From: Bin87 sp965116785
Lineage (GTDB): Bacteria; Chloroflexota; Dehalococcoidia; Lucifugimonadales; UBA3495
Length of the DNA stretch: 64,000 nt
Direction: 5' to 3'
Assembly (NCBI GenBank): GCA_965116785.1
Contig: OZ220731.1
Coordinates: forward strand, 2,976,001 to 3,040,000
Numbering within the stretch: position 1 is the first letter of the stretch; every line of letters starts with the position of its first letter. Below, in pieces: positions 15,114 through 22,172 of this stretch. Made by a program: the position numbers and the translations under genes. The notes beneath the pieces are model-generated. The model made no database searches, had not been told where the DNA came from, and saw nothing but the letters and a program-made list of their open reading frames with translations.

Positions 15114-16367
15114 ATGACCTCCATTGATCCCGCGGTTGGCGCCGCCGGCGAGACGGCCCGGCCGTCAAGCGCCGGCAACATGCTCATCCGCCGTCTGAAA
15201 ATCAGCGGGATGCTGTCCTTCGGGCCGCAGGGCATCGACCTGCCCATGGAGCCGCTGAACGTGCTCATCGGCCCCAACGGGTCGGGCAAGTCCAACTTCA
15301 TCGAGGCGCTAGCGTTGCTCCAAGCTGCGCCCCATGACCTTTCGGCTCCGGTGCGGCGCATGGGCGGCATTTCGGAGTGGCTCTGGAAGGGCGACGGGGC
15401 AATGGAACTGTCGGCCGTTGACGCAGTGGTCAACTATCCGAATGGCGCGATGCCATTGCGGCACATATTGAGAATCGCGCGGCGGGGTGAACGTTTCGAG
15501 GTCATAGGAGAGACTGTTGAAGATCAACAACCTAACGCCGGAGAGGCCGAACCTGATTTTTACTACTATATTGTGGGGAGTAGCACAGTAATTAGTGAAA
15601 TGGGTGATGAACCTGGTCATCCTCGTAGAGAAAGGAGAATCGCCCGTAGTAGGTTAACTCCTGATGCATCCATCCTGTCTCAAAGGGAAGACCCCGACCT
15701 ATACCCGGAACTAGGCTGGCTGCAGGATCAATATCGCCAAATCCGCCTATATCGCAATTGGGAGTTTGGACCGGACGCAGGACTGCGCCGGTCGCCCCGC
15801 GCGGACGAACCAAGTACCTTTTTGACCGAACGCGGCGAGAACCTGCCACTGGTGCTATCCAGAATGCGGGGTGACAGGCGGCAGGCGTTCGTCAAATCGC
15901 TGCAGCAACTCTACGACGGCATCGACGATATTCACGTCGAGGTTGGCGGCGGACGGGCTGAGCTTTTTTTAGTCGAGCGGGGCAGAGGTGAACGCTACAT
16001 CCCGGCGTCGCGGCTGTCCGACGGAACGCTGCGCTACATGGCGCTGGCGGCCATTCTGCTGGACCCGGAGCCGCCGCCGCTGGTGGTGATCGAGGAGCCT
16101 GAGCTGGGCCTGCACCCGGATGTCGTGTTGAGCATCGGGGATATGCTGGTCAAGGCATCGGAGCGAACGCAACTGGTGGTAACCACGCATTCGCGGGTAC
16201 TCATAAACTCGCTGGAGGACCATGCATCCAGCGTGGTGGTTTGCGAAAAGCGTGATGGCCAAACGCATATGAAACGGCTTGACCCCGATCGGTTGGAGGA
16301 ATGGCTGGAAAAGTACAGCCTGGGCTACCTGTGGAGCATCGGCGAGTTGGGGGGCAACCGTTGGTGA
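15114..16367 (+). CDS. AAA ATPase (SMC/RecF-like, AAA_21), defence-type
   Basis: A 417-residue ATPase. It starts IRRLKISGMLSFGP and has a Walker A GPNGSGKS at residues 53-60. A signature region is near RLSDGTLRYMAL. Walker B is LVVIEEPELGLHPD at about residues 322-335, and then an H-loop lies in VVTTHSRVLINSL. This order is typical of AAA_21 proteins, which are common in prophage and defence islands. It is translationally coupled to a DUF4276 gene: the stop TGA overlaps the GTG start. Such ATPase plus TOPRIM-like effector pairs include the PARIS and AbiL-type systems, so a sensor-ATPase role is plausible. Codon use in the middle (15550-15700) is more AT-rich than the ends. Confidence 0.85.
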   Translation: MTSIDPAVGAAGETARPSSAGNMLIRRLKISGMLSFGPQGIDLPMEPLNVLIGPNGSGKSNFIEALALLQAAPHDLSAPVRRMGGISEWLWKGDGAMELSAVDAVVNYPNGAMPLRHILRIARRGERFEVIGETVEDQQPNAGEAEPDFYYYIVGSSTVISEMGDEPGHPRRERRIARSRLTPDASILSQREDPDLYPELGWLQDQYRQIRLYRNWEFGPDAGLRRSPRADEPSTFLTERGENLPLVLSRMRGDRRQAFVKSLQQLYDGIDDIHVEVGGGRAELFLVERGRGERYIPASRLSDGTLRYMALAAILLDPEPPPLVVIEEPELGLHPDVVLSIGDMLVKASERTQLVVTTHSRVLINSLEDHASSVVVCEKRDGQTHMKRLDPDRLEEWLEKYSLGYLWSIGELGGNRW

Positions 16368-17017
16368 CATACCGGCTGTACATAGAAGGCGGCGGAAGAG
16401 CAGACACTGACCCCGGGCAAATGAGCCGCGCCGCGATAGTGGACGCCAACGCCGAGGCCTTCCGTAGGGCGTGGCAAATGTTCTTCAGCAAAGCCGGCGT
16501 GGACGGACAAATGCTGGAGATCGCCGTCGGTGGAGGGCAACACGAAGCTTTCGCGCTGTTCAACAGCCAGCTTGATCGCTACGTGGAAGACAATGAAATG
16601 GAGCCCAGGCCTTTGCTGCTCGTCGACAGCGAAGAACCGGTTGCGGCCGGGCATACCGTATGGGAGCACTTGAGAACGCGGGTTCAGCACAGATTCCAGC
16701 AGCCTGCGGAGGCCGATGACGATAGCGCGTATATGATGGTTCAGGCTATGGAAACCTGGTTTATGGCCGACCCTCCGGCGCTGCAACGCTTCTTCGATTC
16801 CTCGCTCGACACCAGTGTCTTTCAGAATTCATCACCTTTGGAAACAATCCTGAAAGACGATGCGTTGGACATGTTGAGGCAGGCTACCCTCCGCTGCCGT
16901 CGGCATTACACCAAAGGCAGAAGATCTTACGGTATCCTGGCTGAGATTGACCCGGAGCAAGTCGCCGCCGCCTGCCCCCACGCTGCCCGACTCCTGACCT
17001 ACCTGCGTACCCTGTAG
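16364..17017 (+). CDS. DUF4276 (TOPRIM-like) partner of AAA ATPase
   Basis: A 217-residue DUF4276 protein starting VTYRLYIEGGGRADTD from a GTG that overlaps the ATPase stop. Conserved acids lie at Glu in YIEGGG, in LLVDSEEP, and at MVQAMETWFMADP. These fit a TOPRIM-like metal site with one Glu and a DxE/DxD pair. The C-terminal part holds RRSYGILAEIDPEQVAAACPHAARL. The family is found together with AAA_21 ATPases; it may be the effector nuclease of the pair. Function is an inference from the fold and gene pairing. Confidence 0.8.
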   Translation: MTYRLYIEGGGRADTDPGQMSRAAIVDANAEAFRRAWQMFFSKAGVDGQMLEIAVGGGQHEAFALFNSQLDRYVEDNEMEPRPLLLVDSEEPVAAGHTVWEHLRTRVQHRFQQPAEADDDSAYMMVQAMETWFMADPPALQRFFDSSLDTSVFQNSSPLETILKDDALDMLRQATLRCRRHYTKGRRSYGILAEIDPEQVAAACPHAARLLTYLRTL

Positions 17018-17058
17018 ATGACAACCCTATTGCCACGTTGTCCCCGGAGGCCCCTCCC

Positions 17059-17931
17059 ATGCCCAACCCGCGCGCCGAGTTCTCGCCCATCTTCGACCGG
17101 CCCAAGTTGACCCTGCCCGACGGGGCCAGGGTCGCAGTCTGGTTCATCATCAACGTCGAGGAGTGGGACATCGACCAGCCAATGGCGCGGACGGTGCTGC
17201 CCTCGCCCCAGGGCGCGGCCGTGTCGCCCGACATCCCCAACTATTCCTGGTACGACTACGGGATGCGCGTGGGGTTCTGGAGGATGCAGCGGGCGCTGGC
17301 GGCGCACAACCTGCCCTGCACCATCAGCCTGAACGCCGCCGTATGCGAGGCCTACCCCGAGATGGTGCGGTCCTGCCTCGATCTCGACTGGGAGCTGCTG
17401 GGCCACGGCTACATCCAGCAGGTGCTGCACAAGGAGCCCGATGAGCGGGCCACCATCCGCAAGACCATCGAGGTGATCCGCGAGTTCAGCGGCAGCGCCC
17501 CCCGGGGCTGGATGGGCCCCGGCCTGGCCGAGACCCACCACACGCCTGACATCCTGGCCGAGGAGGGCATCGAGTACGTCGCCGACTGGGTCAATGACGA
17601 CCAGCCCTACGAGTTGAAGGTGAACTCGGGCCGGCTGGTGGCGTTGCCCTACACGGTGGAGCTGAACGACATCCCCATCTACCTGGTGCAGCACCATTCG
17701 GCGCCCGAGCTGTTCCGGCGGGCCAAGGATTCGCTGGAAATCATGCTGGCCGAGGGTGAGGAGAGCGCCCGGGTCATGGCCATATCGATGCACCCGTACA
17801 TCACCGGCGCCGCTCACCGCATCGGGCATTTCCACCGGCTGGTGGAATACGTCACTCAGCTGGAGGGCGTATCATTCTGGACGGGCAGCGGCATCCTGGA
17901 CTGGTACAACGCCCAAGTTGCCACGCGCTGA
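17059..17931 (+). CDS. Polysaccharide deacetylase-family protein (PuuE-like)
   Basis: A 290-residue NodB-fold protein. The order PDGARVAVWFIINVEEWD, TISLNAAVCEAYPEMVR, LLGHGYIQQ, PRGWMGPGLAETHHTPDIL and ISMHPYITGAAHRIG matches the PuuE-type allantoinase and related deacetylases, which act on small amides or sugars. The start at 17059 follows GGAGG by 8 bp. The metal-binding His pair is seen in GHGYIQQ and MHPYITG. The substrate is not predictable. It sits between the AAA/DUF4276 pair and obg and shares no operon with either. Confidence 0.85.
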   Translation: MPNPRAEFSPIFDRPKLTLPDGARVAVWFIINVEEWDIDQPMARTVLPSPQGAAVSPDIPNYSWYDYGMRVGFWRMQRALAAHNLPCTISLNAAVCEAYPEMVRSCLDLDWELLGHGYIQQVLHKEPDERATIRKTIEVIREFSGSAPRGWMGPGLAETHHTPDILAEEGIEYVADWVNDDQPYELKVNSGRLVALPYTVELNDIPIYLVQHHSAPELFRRAKDSLEIMLAEGEESARVMAISMHPYITGAAHRIGHFHRLVEYVTQLEGVSFWTGSGILDWYNAQVATR

Positions 17932-17944
17932 TGGACGTCATCGT

Positions 17945-18200
17945 TCACAGACCGTTGATAACACGTTCATGATATTCAGCATAAGCGTGCACATCGTGCC
18001 GAGGGCCTGTTGGTATACGGATGTTCTCTGCCGATAATTCTCCGGACCATTTCGCTTGGAAACTCTTTCATCGTTTTATCCACGCCCCACCAAACGCCAA
18101 TCCACTGTATGCAACCTGGTTATCCACAACCGCTTTACGATGACGATACGAAGGTTGTAGACCTTGTGAACGTCCTTATGGTCACTGCTGTTATCCTTAA
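17945..18200. other. AT-rich gap upstream of obg with DnaA-box-like sites
   Basis: A non-coding stretch with lower GC than its surroundings. It holds one perfect DnaA box, TTATCCACA, at 18120-18128 and a one-mismatch copy, TTATCCACG, at 18076-18084. There are TTATC-like cores at 17950-17960 (reverse) and near 18190. No long repeat array is present. It could be a promoter region or an origin-like region; two boxes are too few to claim an origin. Confidence 0.35.
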
Positions 18201-18211
18201 CTGCTAACCTC

Positions 18212-19519
18212 ATGATTGACACAGTCAGAATCAACGTTAAAGCCGGGAACGGTGGCGACGGCTGCATCAGCTTTTTACGGCTCAAGTACCAGCCCCGCGG
18301 CGGACCCGATGGCGGTGACGGCGGCGATGGCGGTAGCGCCTACATCGTCGGGGACACGTCGATCAACACGCTGCTGCACCTGAAGTACAACAGCACCTTC
18401 TACCTGCAGCGCGGAACCCACGGCAAGGGCAAGAACCAGCGCGGAGCCAATGGCAAGGACACCGAGATACGCGTGCCCATGGGCACCGTGATCTGGCGGA
18501 TGCACCGGGATGGCAGCAAGGACTTCCTGGCTGACATCACCACCGAGGAACCGGTCCTGGTGGCCAATGGCGGCAAGGGGGGCTGGGGCAACGCTCGCTT
18601 TGTGTCCTCGACCAACCAGGAACCGATGTTGTCGGAATCGGGCGACAAGGGTGAGTACTCCGTGCTCTGGCTGGAACTCAAGCTCCTGGCCGACGTCGGT
18701 CTGCTGGCCAAGCCCAACGCCGGCAAGTCGACGCTGATCTCCCGCTGCTCCGCGGCCAAACCCAAGGTTGCCGACTACCCCTTCACCACGGTGGAGCCGG
18801 TGCTGGGCGTGGTCACTCACGGCGGGCAGGATTTCGTGATGATGGAGATCCCCGGACTGCTGGAGGGCGCGCACCGCGGCATCGGCCTGGGACACCAGTT
18901 CCTGCGCCACGCCGAACGAGCCCGGGCCTACGTTCATCTGATTGACGGGCTATCCGATGACCCGGCCGGCGACTTCCTGATGCTAAACCGCGAGTTGCGC
19001 GAGTTCAGTCCGATGCTGGCAGCCAAGCCCCAGGTGGTGGCGGTGAGCAAGCTGGATACCACGGAGACCTATGAGCTGCGGGACGTGATCGAGGAAGAAC
19101 TCCGCCGGGCCATGGCAATCGACGATGCTTTTGCCGGCGCAGATGAGGAAACTCCGATTCACTTCATATCCTCGGTCTCTGGCACCGGCGTGGACCGGTT
19201 GCTCGGGGATCTGGTCCGCATCCTGGCCGAGGCTCCACGCGATGGCATCGACGCATCGGAATGGGAGAGCGACGCGCCGGCTGCCCAAGCGCCGCGCGAA
19301 CGGCCTCCGCTGGGTGTCTACCTGGATGGCGATGTGTACGTGGTGGAGTCGGAGAGGCTGGAGCGGCTCACCGGGCGCGCCGACATGCGGGACTACCGGG
19401 TGATGCTGCAGCTCTGGCGCGAGATGAGCCGCCTGGGTATCGCGCAGCGACTGGCGGAAGCTGGCATCGAGGCCGGCGACACCATCCGGATCGGCGACGC
19501 GGAACTGGAGTGGTTCTGA
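18212..19519 (+). CDS. obg: Obg GTPase
   Basis: A 435-residue Obg/CgtA GTPase. The glycine-rich N-terminal Obg fold (residues 1-157) includes VKAGNGGDGCISFLR and GGPDGGDGGDGGSAY. The G-domain carries G1 LLAKPNAGKSTLI, G3 MEIPGLLEGAHRG and G4 VVAVSKLD. A C-terminal OCT domain is present, at about residues 355-435. Obg binds the ribosome and (p)ppGpp and is needed for 50S assembly and growth control. The stop overlaps the nadD start as TGATG, so the two genes are translationally coupled. Upstream is an AT-rich gap with DnaA-like sites. Confidence 0.97.
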   Translation: MIDTVRINVKAGNGGDGCISFLRLKYQPRGGPDGGDGGDGGSAYIVGDTSINTLLHLKYNSTFYLQRGTHGKGKNQRGANGKDTEIRVPMGTVIWRMHRDGSKDFLADITTEEPVLVANGGKGGWGNARFVSSTNQEPMLSESGDKGEYSVLWLELKLLADVGLLAKPNAGKSTLISRCSAAKPKVADYPFTTVEPVLGVVTHGGQDFVMMEIPGLLEGAHRGIGLGHQFLRHAERARAYVHLIDGLSDDPAGDFLMLNRELREFSPMLAAKPQVVAVSKLDTTETYELRDVIEEELRRAMAIDDAFAGADEETPIHFISSVSGTGVDRLLGDLVRILAEAPRDGIDASEWESDAPAAQAPRERPPLGVYLDGDVYVVESERLERLTGRADMRDYRVMLQLWREMSRLGIAQRLAEAGIEAGDTIRIGDAELEWF

Positions 19520-20184
19520 TGCCCGCCGGTGGGTCTGACCGGCGACGAATCGGCATCCTGGGCGGGACCTTTGACCCGCCGCACCTGGGGCACCTGCTGA
19601 TCGCCGAGACGGCTCGGGTCGCGCTGGACCTGGAAACGGTGATGTTCCTTCCCGCCGGCGAGCCCTGGCTCAAGTCGGGGCAGCGCATCACGCCGGCGGC
19701 GCATCGCCTGGAGATGGTCCGGCTGGCGGTGGCCGACAATGCCGGCTTCTGCGTCTCGGATTGCGAGGTCAGGCGCGCCGGCGCGACCTACACTGTGGAC
19801 ACGCTGCGGGAACTGGAGCGCGGCTTTCCTGCCGACACGGAGCTCTACTTCATCGTGGGCTCGGACGTCCTGGAACAGTTCCATCGTTGGAAGGAACCGG
19901 AAGCCATCCTGGAGCTGTGCCGCCTCGCGGTCATCGAACGACCGGGTGGTCCCGAGGAGGGCATCGCCGCGTTGCGGGATCGCTTCCCGGATGGACTGGA
20001 TTCCGGCGCGGTGGTGCCGGTGGCCGGGCCGCGGGTCGATTTCAGCGCCTCGGAACTGCGCCGCGTGCTGGCAGCGGGACAGTCGACCCGATACCAGATC
20101 CCGGACGCGGTGGCGCAGTACATAGCCGAACATGGCTTGTATCGGGAATCGTCAGAATCAGGATTTGCAGGATTGGCGGATTGA
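19519..20184 (+). CDS. nadD: Nicotinate-nucleotide adenylyltransferase
   Basis: A 221-residue NadD protein. The nucleotide-binding GILGGTFDPPHLGH motif is at about residues 11-24, TYTVDTLRELE is in the middle, and VDFSASELRRVL stands where the family usually has ISSTxxR. NadD transfers AMP to nicotinate mononucleotide in NAD synthesis. Its start overlaps the obg stop (TGATG). The final 11 residues (SSESGFAGLAD) are encoded by a dispersed family A repeat that begins at 20151 and supplies the stop codon, so the C-terminus is unusual and probably recent. The enzyme core is intact. Confidence 0.95.
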   Translation: MPAGGSDRRRIGILGGTFDPPHLGHLLIAETARVALDLETVMFLPAGEPWLKSGQRITPAAHRLEMVRLAVADNAGFCVSDCEVRRAGATYTVDTLRELERGFPADTELYFIVGSDVLEQFHRWKEPEAILELCRLAVIERPGGPEEGIAALRDRFPDGLDSGAVVPVAGPRVDFSASELRRVLAAGQSTRYQIPDAVAQYIAEHGLYRESSESGFAGLAD

Positions 20185-20260
20185 CAGGATTGGGTGTTGC
20201 TTGCCGCTGAACGGTTCCAATCCTGGTAATCATTAAAATCCGGTAAATCCTGATTCTGAC
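20151..20260. repeat. Dispersed palindromic element, family A (copy 3)
   Basis: A 110-bp element with perfect 16-bp terminal inverted repeats (GTCAGAATCAGGATTT and its complement) and an inner GGATTGGCGGATTGACAGG. It is the best-preserved copy together with the one at 9835-9943. It overlaps the last 34 bp of nadD. Confidence 0.88.
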
Positions 20261-20295
20261 GTTTTCCGTCAGCCGGAACGACCGACGGAGCAAGC

Positions 20296-20865
20296 ATGAC
20301 CATTTCTTACGGGAACATCGCGGAACGATTGCTGGAGCTGGCCGTAGAACGCGGCGCGCTCCAATACGGCGACTTCACCCTGTCGTCGGGCAAGAAGAGC
20401 GCCTACTACTTTGATGGTCGCTTGCTCAGCCTGGACCCGGAGGGGGCGCACCTCATCGGCAACGCGCTGCTGCCGCTGCTGGCCGACGCCGGCGTCGACG
20501 CCATCGGAGGGCCGACCCTGGGCGCGGATCCCATCGTGACCGCTGCGGCTATGGCATCGTGGCAGCAGGGTGCGCCGCTGCCGGCCTTCATCGTGCGCAA
20601 GGAGGCCAAGGGCTACGGCATGGGGCAGATGATCGAGGGCCCGTTGCCGGAGAGGTCAACCGTCGCCATCGTGGATGACGCCTGCACCACCGGCGGGTCG
20701 CTGTTCCACGCCATCGACGCGGCGGAGGAAGCCGGCTGCACCGTTGGTCTGGTGCTCGCGCTCCTGGACCGCAACGAGGGCGGCAGCGACGCCATCCGCC
20801 AGCGAGGCTATAAGTTCGAGGCGCTGCTCACGGCCGGCGAGGACGGGCGGATACGGCCGGCGTAG
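20296..20865 (+). CDS. pyrE: Orotate phosphoribosyltransferase
   Basis: A 189-residue orotate phosphoribosyltransferase. It has FTLSSGKKSAYYFDGR near the N-terminus, a FIVRKEAKGYGMG segment that binds PRPP, and the PRPP signature VAIVDDACTTGGSL. It makes OMP from orotate and PRPP in pyrimidine synthesis. It follows nadD after a family A repeat. The last 99 bp are duplicated at 21294-21392 with a single mismatch. The complete copy is the one described here. Confidence 0.96.
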   Translation: MTISYGNIAERLLELAVERGALQYGDFTLSSGKKSAYYFDGRLLSLDPEGAHLIGNALLPLLADAGVDAIGGPTLGADPIVTAAAMASWQQGAPLPAFIVRKEAKGYGMGQMIEGPLPERSTVAIVDDACTTGGSLFHAIDAAEEAGCTVGLVLALLDRNEGGSDAIRQRGYKFEALLTAGEDGRIRPA

Positions 20866-20914
20866 CTGGTCCGAAAGCAACGATGCCTACCGTACTGCGC
20901 TCTGGAGTCATGGC

Positions 20915-21229
20915 ATGAGTATTTCGGCGACTAACTTGGGAACTCTTCGAGCAACGCACGTGGAAGTGACCGAAGACACTCTGACCGCCGAACTCGACGA
21001 CGGCAGGGCAATTTCTGTCCCCGTAGCGTGGTATCCGCGTTTGCAAGAGGCCACAGCTGCCGAAAGAGAGAACTTTCGTTTGATTGGCAGCGGGGAAGGG
21101 ATTCATTGGCCCGACGTGGACGAAGACGTCAGCATCGAGAACATGCTGCTGGGCCACCCTTCGGGTGAGAGTGCGAAGTCGTTGGGACGGTGGCTAGAAT
21201 CCAGGCGCGGTCAGGATAGTCGCGCCTGA
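20915..21229 (+). CDS. DUF2442 protein
   Basis: A 104-residue DUF2442 protein. The family core is a beta strand pair with VEVTEDTLTAELDDGRAISVPVAW then a helix and GEGIHWPDVDEDVSIENML. DUF2442 genes are often next to DUF4160 genes as TA-like pairs, but none is visible here. It lies between the complete pyrE and the duplicated pyrE 3' end, so it came in with that duplication. The C-terminus is short and polar. Confidence 0.85.
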   Translation: MSISATNLGTLRATHVEVTEDTLTAELDDGRAISVPVAWYPRLQEATAAERENFRLIGSGEGIHWPDVDEDVSIENMLLGHPSGESAKSLGRWLESRRGQDSRA

Positions 21230-21279
21230 TGTTTGGGCAAGGATCACCGGAGGCAGACGCCTACACAAGGCGGCGTTCG

Positions 21280-21392
21280 TGCTGGCCATCCTTGACCGCA
21301 ACGAGGGCGGCAGCGACGCCATCCGCCAGCGAGGCTATAAGTTCGAGGCGCTGCTCACCGCCGGCGAGGACGGGCGGATACGGCCGGCGTAG
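21280..21392 (+). pseudogene. Duplicated 3' fragment of pyrE
   Basis: Positions 21294-21392 repeat 20767-20865 with one mismatch, including the pyrE stop codon; weaker similarity extends back to 21279. The fragment lacks the PRPP site and cannot be functional. Together with the original it forms a 99-bp direct repeat that brackets the DUF2442 gene, offset by 527 bp. That layout is what is left by site-specific integration into a gene end, or by unequal crossover. Confidence 0.88.
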
Positions 21393-21402
21393 GACTGGGC
21401 GA

Positions 21403-22098
21403 TCATTCGCCGCGCAGTTGGCGTAGCTGGTTCTCCAGTTCAGCTATCCTCGCCTCAGCCTGGATACGGGCTTGGCGCTCGGACAAAAATGTGGCGATGT
21501 GTTCCCCGGTGGCCGGGTCGTGCCAATGCAGCTCGCCGCCGGTCCAGCGCAGGTCCACGTTCAAGACCGCGCTGTGGCCCTGCAGGCTCCCGTCGGGCAG
21601 TTCGTCAATCTCGATAGGCTCGTAACCACCACCCACCAGCCGGTCCCCGGCCAGCCGGGCGCCGTGAAACTCCCCGGTCTCGTCAAAGCGCCAGTACTCC
21701 AGGATGCCCCGCTCGGCGTATATCACCCGCTTCTCAACGGTGTCCCTCCGTCCCGTGGAGCGTGATGCTACCTCCAGCACGAAGTCGGGCGGCTTCCCCT
21801 GCTCGGAAATGACGTAGCCGTTTTGGGCGGAGTACAGGGCCGGGTCGGCGTTGAAGGCCACCAGGAGGTCGGGATAGACCGCGCCGGCCATGCTGGTCAG
21901 TTCGGTAGTCGGGATGGGGATGAGGTAGAGATCGGCGCCGACGATGGTGGTATCGGGGTCGCCGAGGTGCTGGGCCAGGAAGTGCGCGCCTCCGGTGAGG
22001 GACAGGTGCCTGGAGGCGGTCATCTTCTCGTCCTGAGACTTGGGCGGGTCCGGCAGGGTGAAGCCGGGTGGGGCTTTGGGTGTCTTGGCGGTGGTCAT
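21403..22098 (-). CDS. Uma2-family PD-(D/E)XK protein (copy 3)
   Basis: A 231-residue Uma2 protein with an extended C-terminus. The nuclease-fold core is at residues 60-150: VYPDLLVAFNADP, KPPDFVLEVASRST and ILEYWRFDETG. The end is a coiled coil (ERQARIQAEARIAELENQLRQL), which the two tandem Uma2 proteins at 5.6 kb lack, so this is a different subfamily. The ATG at 22098 starts MTTAKTPKAPPGF; the longer frame runs antisense to other sequence. Function in the family is unknown. Confidence 0.83.
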   Translation of the reverse strand: MTTAKTPKAPPGFTLPDPPKSQDEKMTASRHLSLTGGAHFLAQHLGDPDTTIVGADLYLIPIPTTELTSMAGAVYPDLLVAFNADPALYSAQNGYVISEQGKPPDFVLEVASRSTGRRDTVEKRVIYAERGILEYWRFDETGEFHGARLAGDRLVGGGYEPIEIDELPDGSLQGHSAVLNVDLRWTGGELHWHDPATGEHIATFLSERQARIQAEARIAELENQLRQLRGE

Positions 22099-22172
22099 GT
22101 CGAACCTCGCCTGGGTCGGCGTATGCTGGCGGCAATTATACCCGCGCAGACAATCGGACGGGCGGTGCGTGC

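Noticed and set aside
17945..18200. Chromosomal replication origin
   Set aside because: Only one perfect DnaA box and one near match, with no origin-associated genes nearby; kept as a low-confidence regulatory region only.
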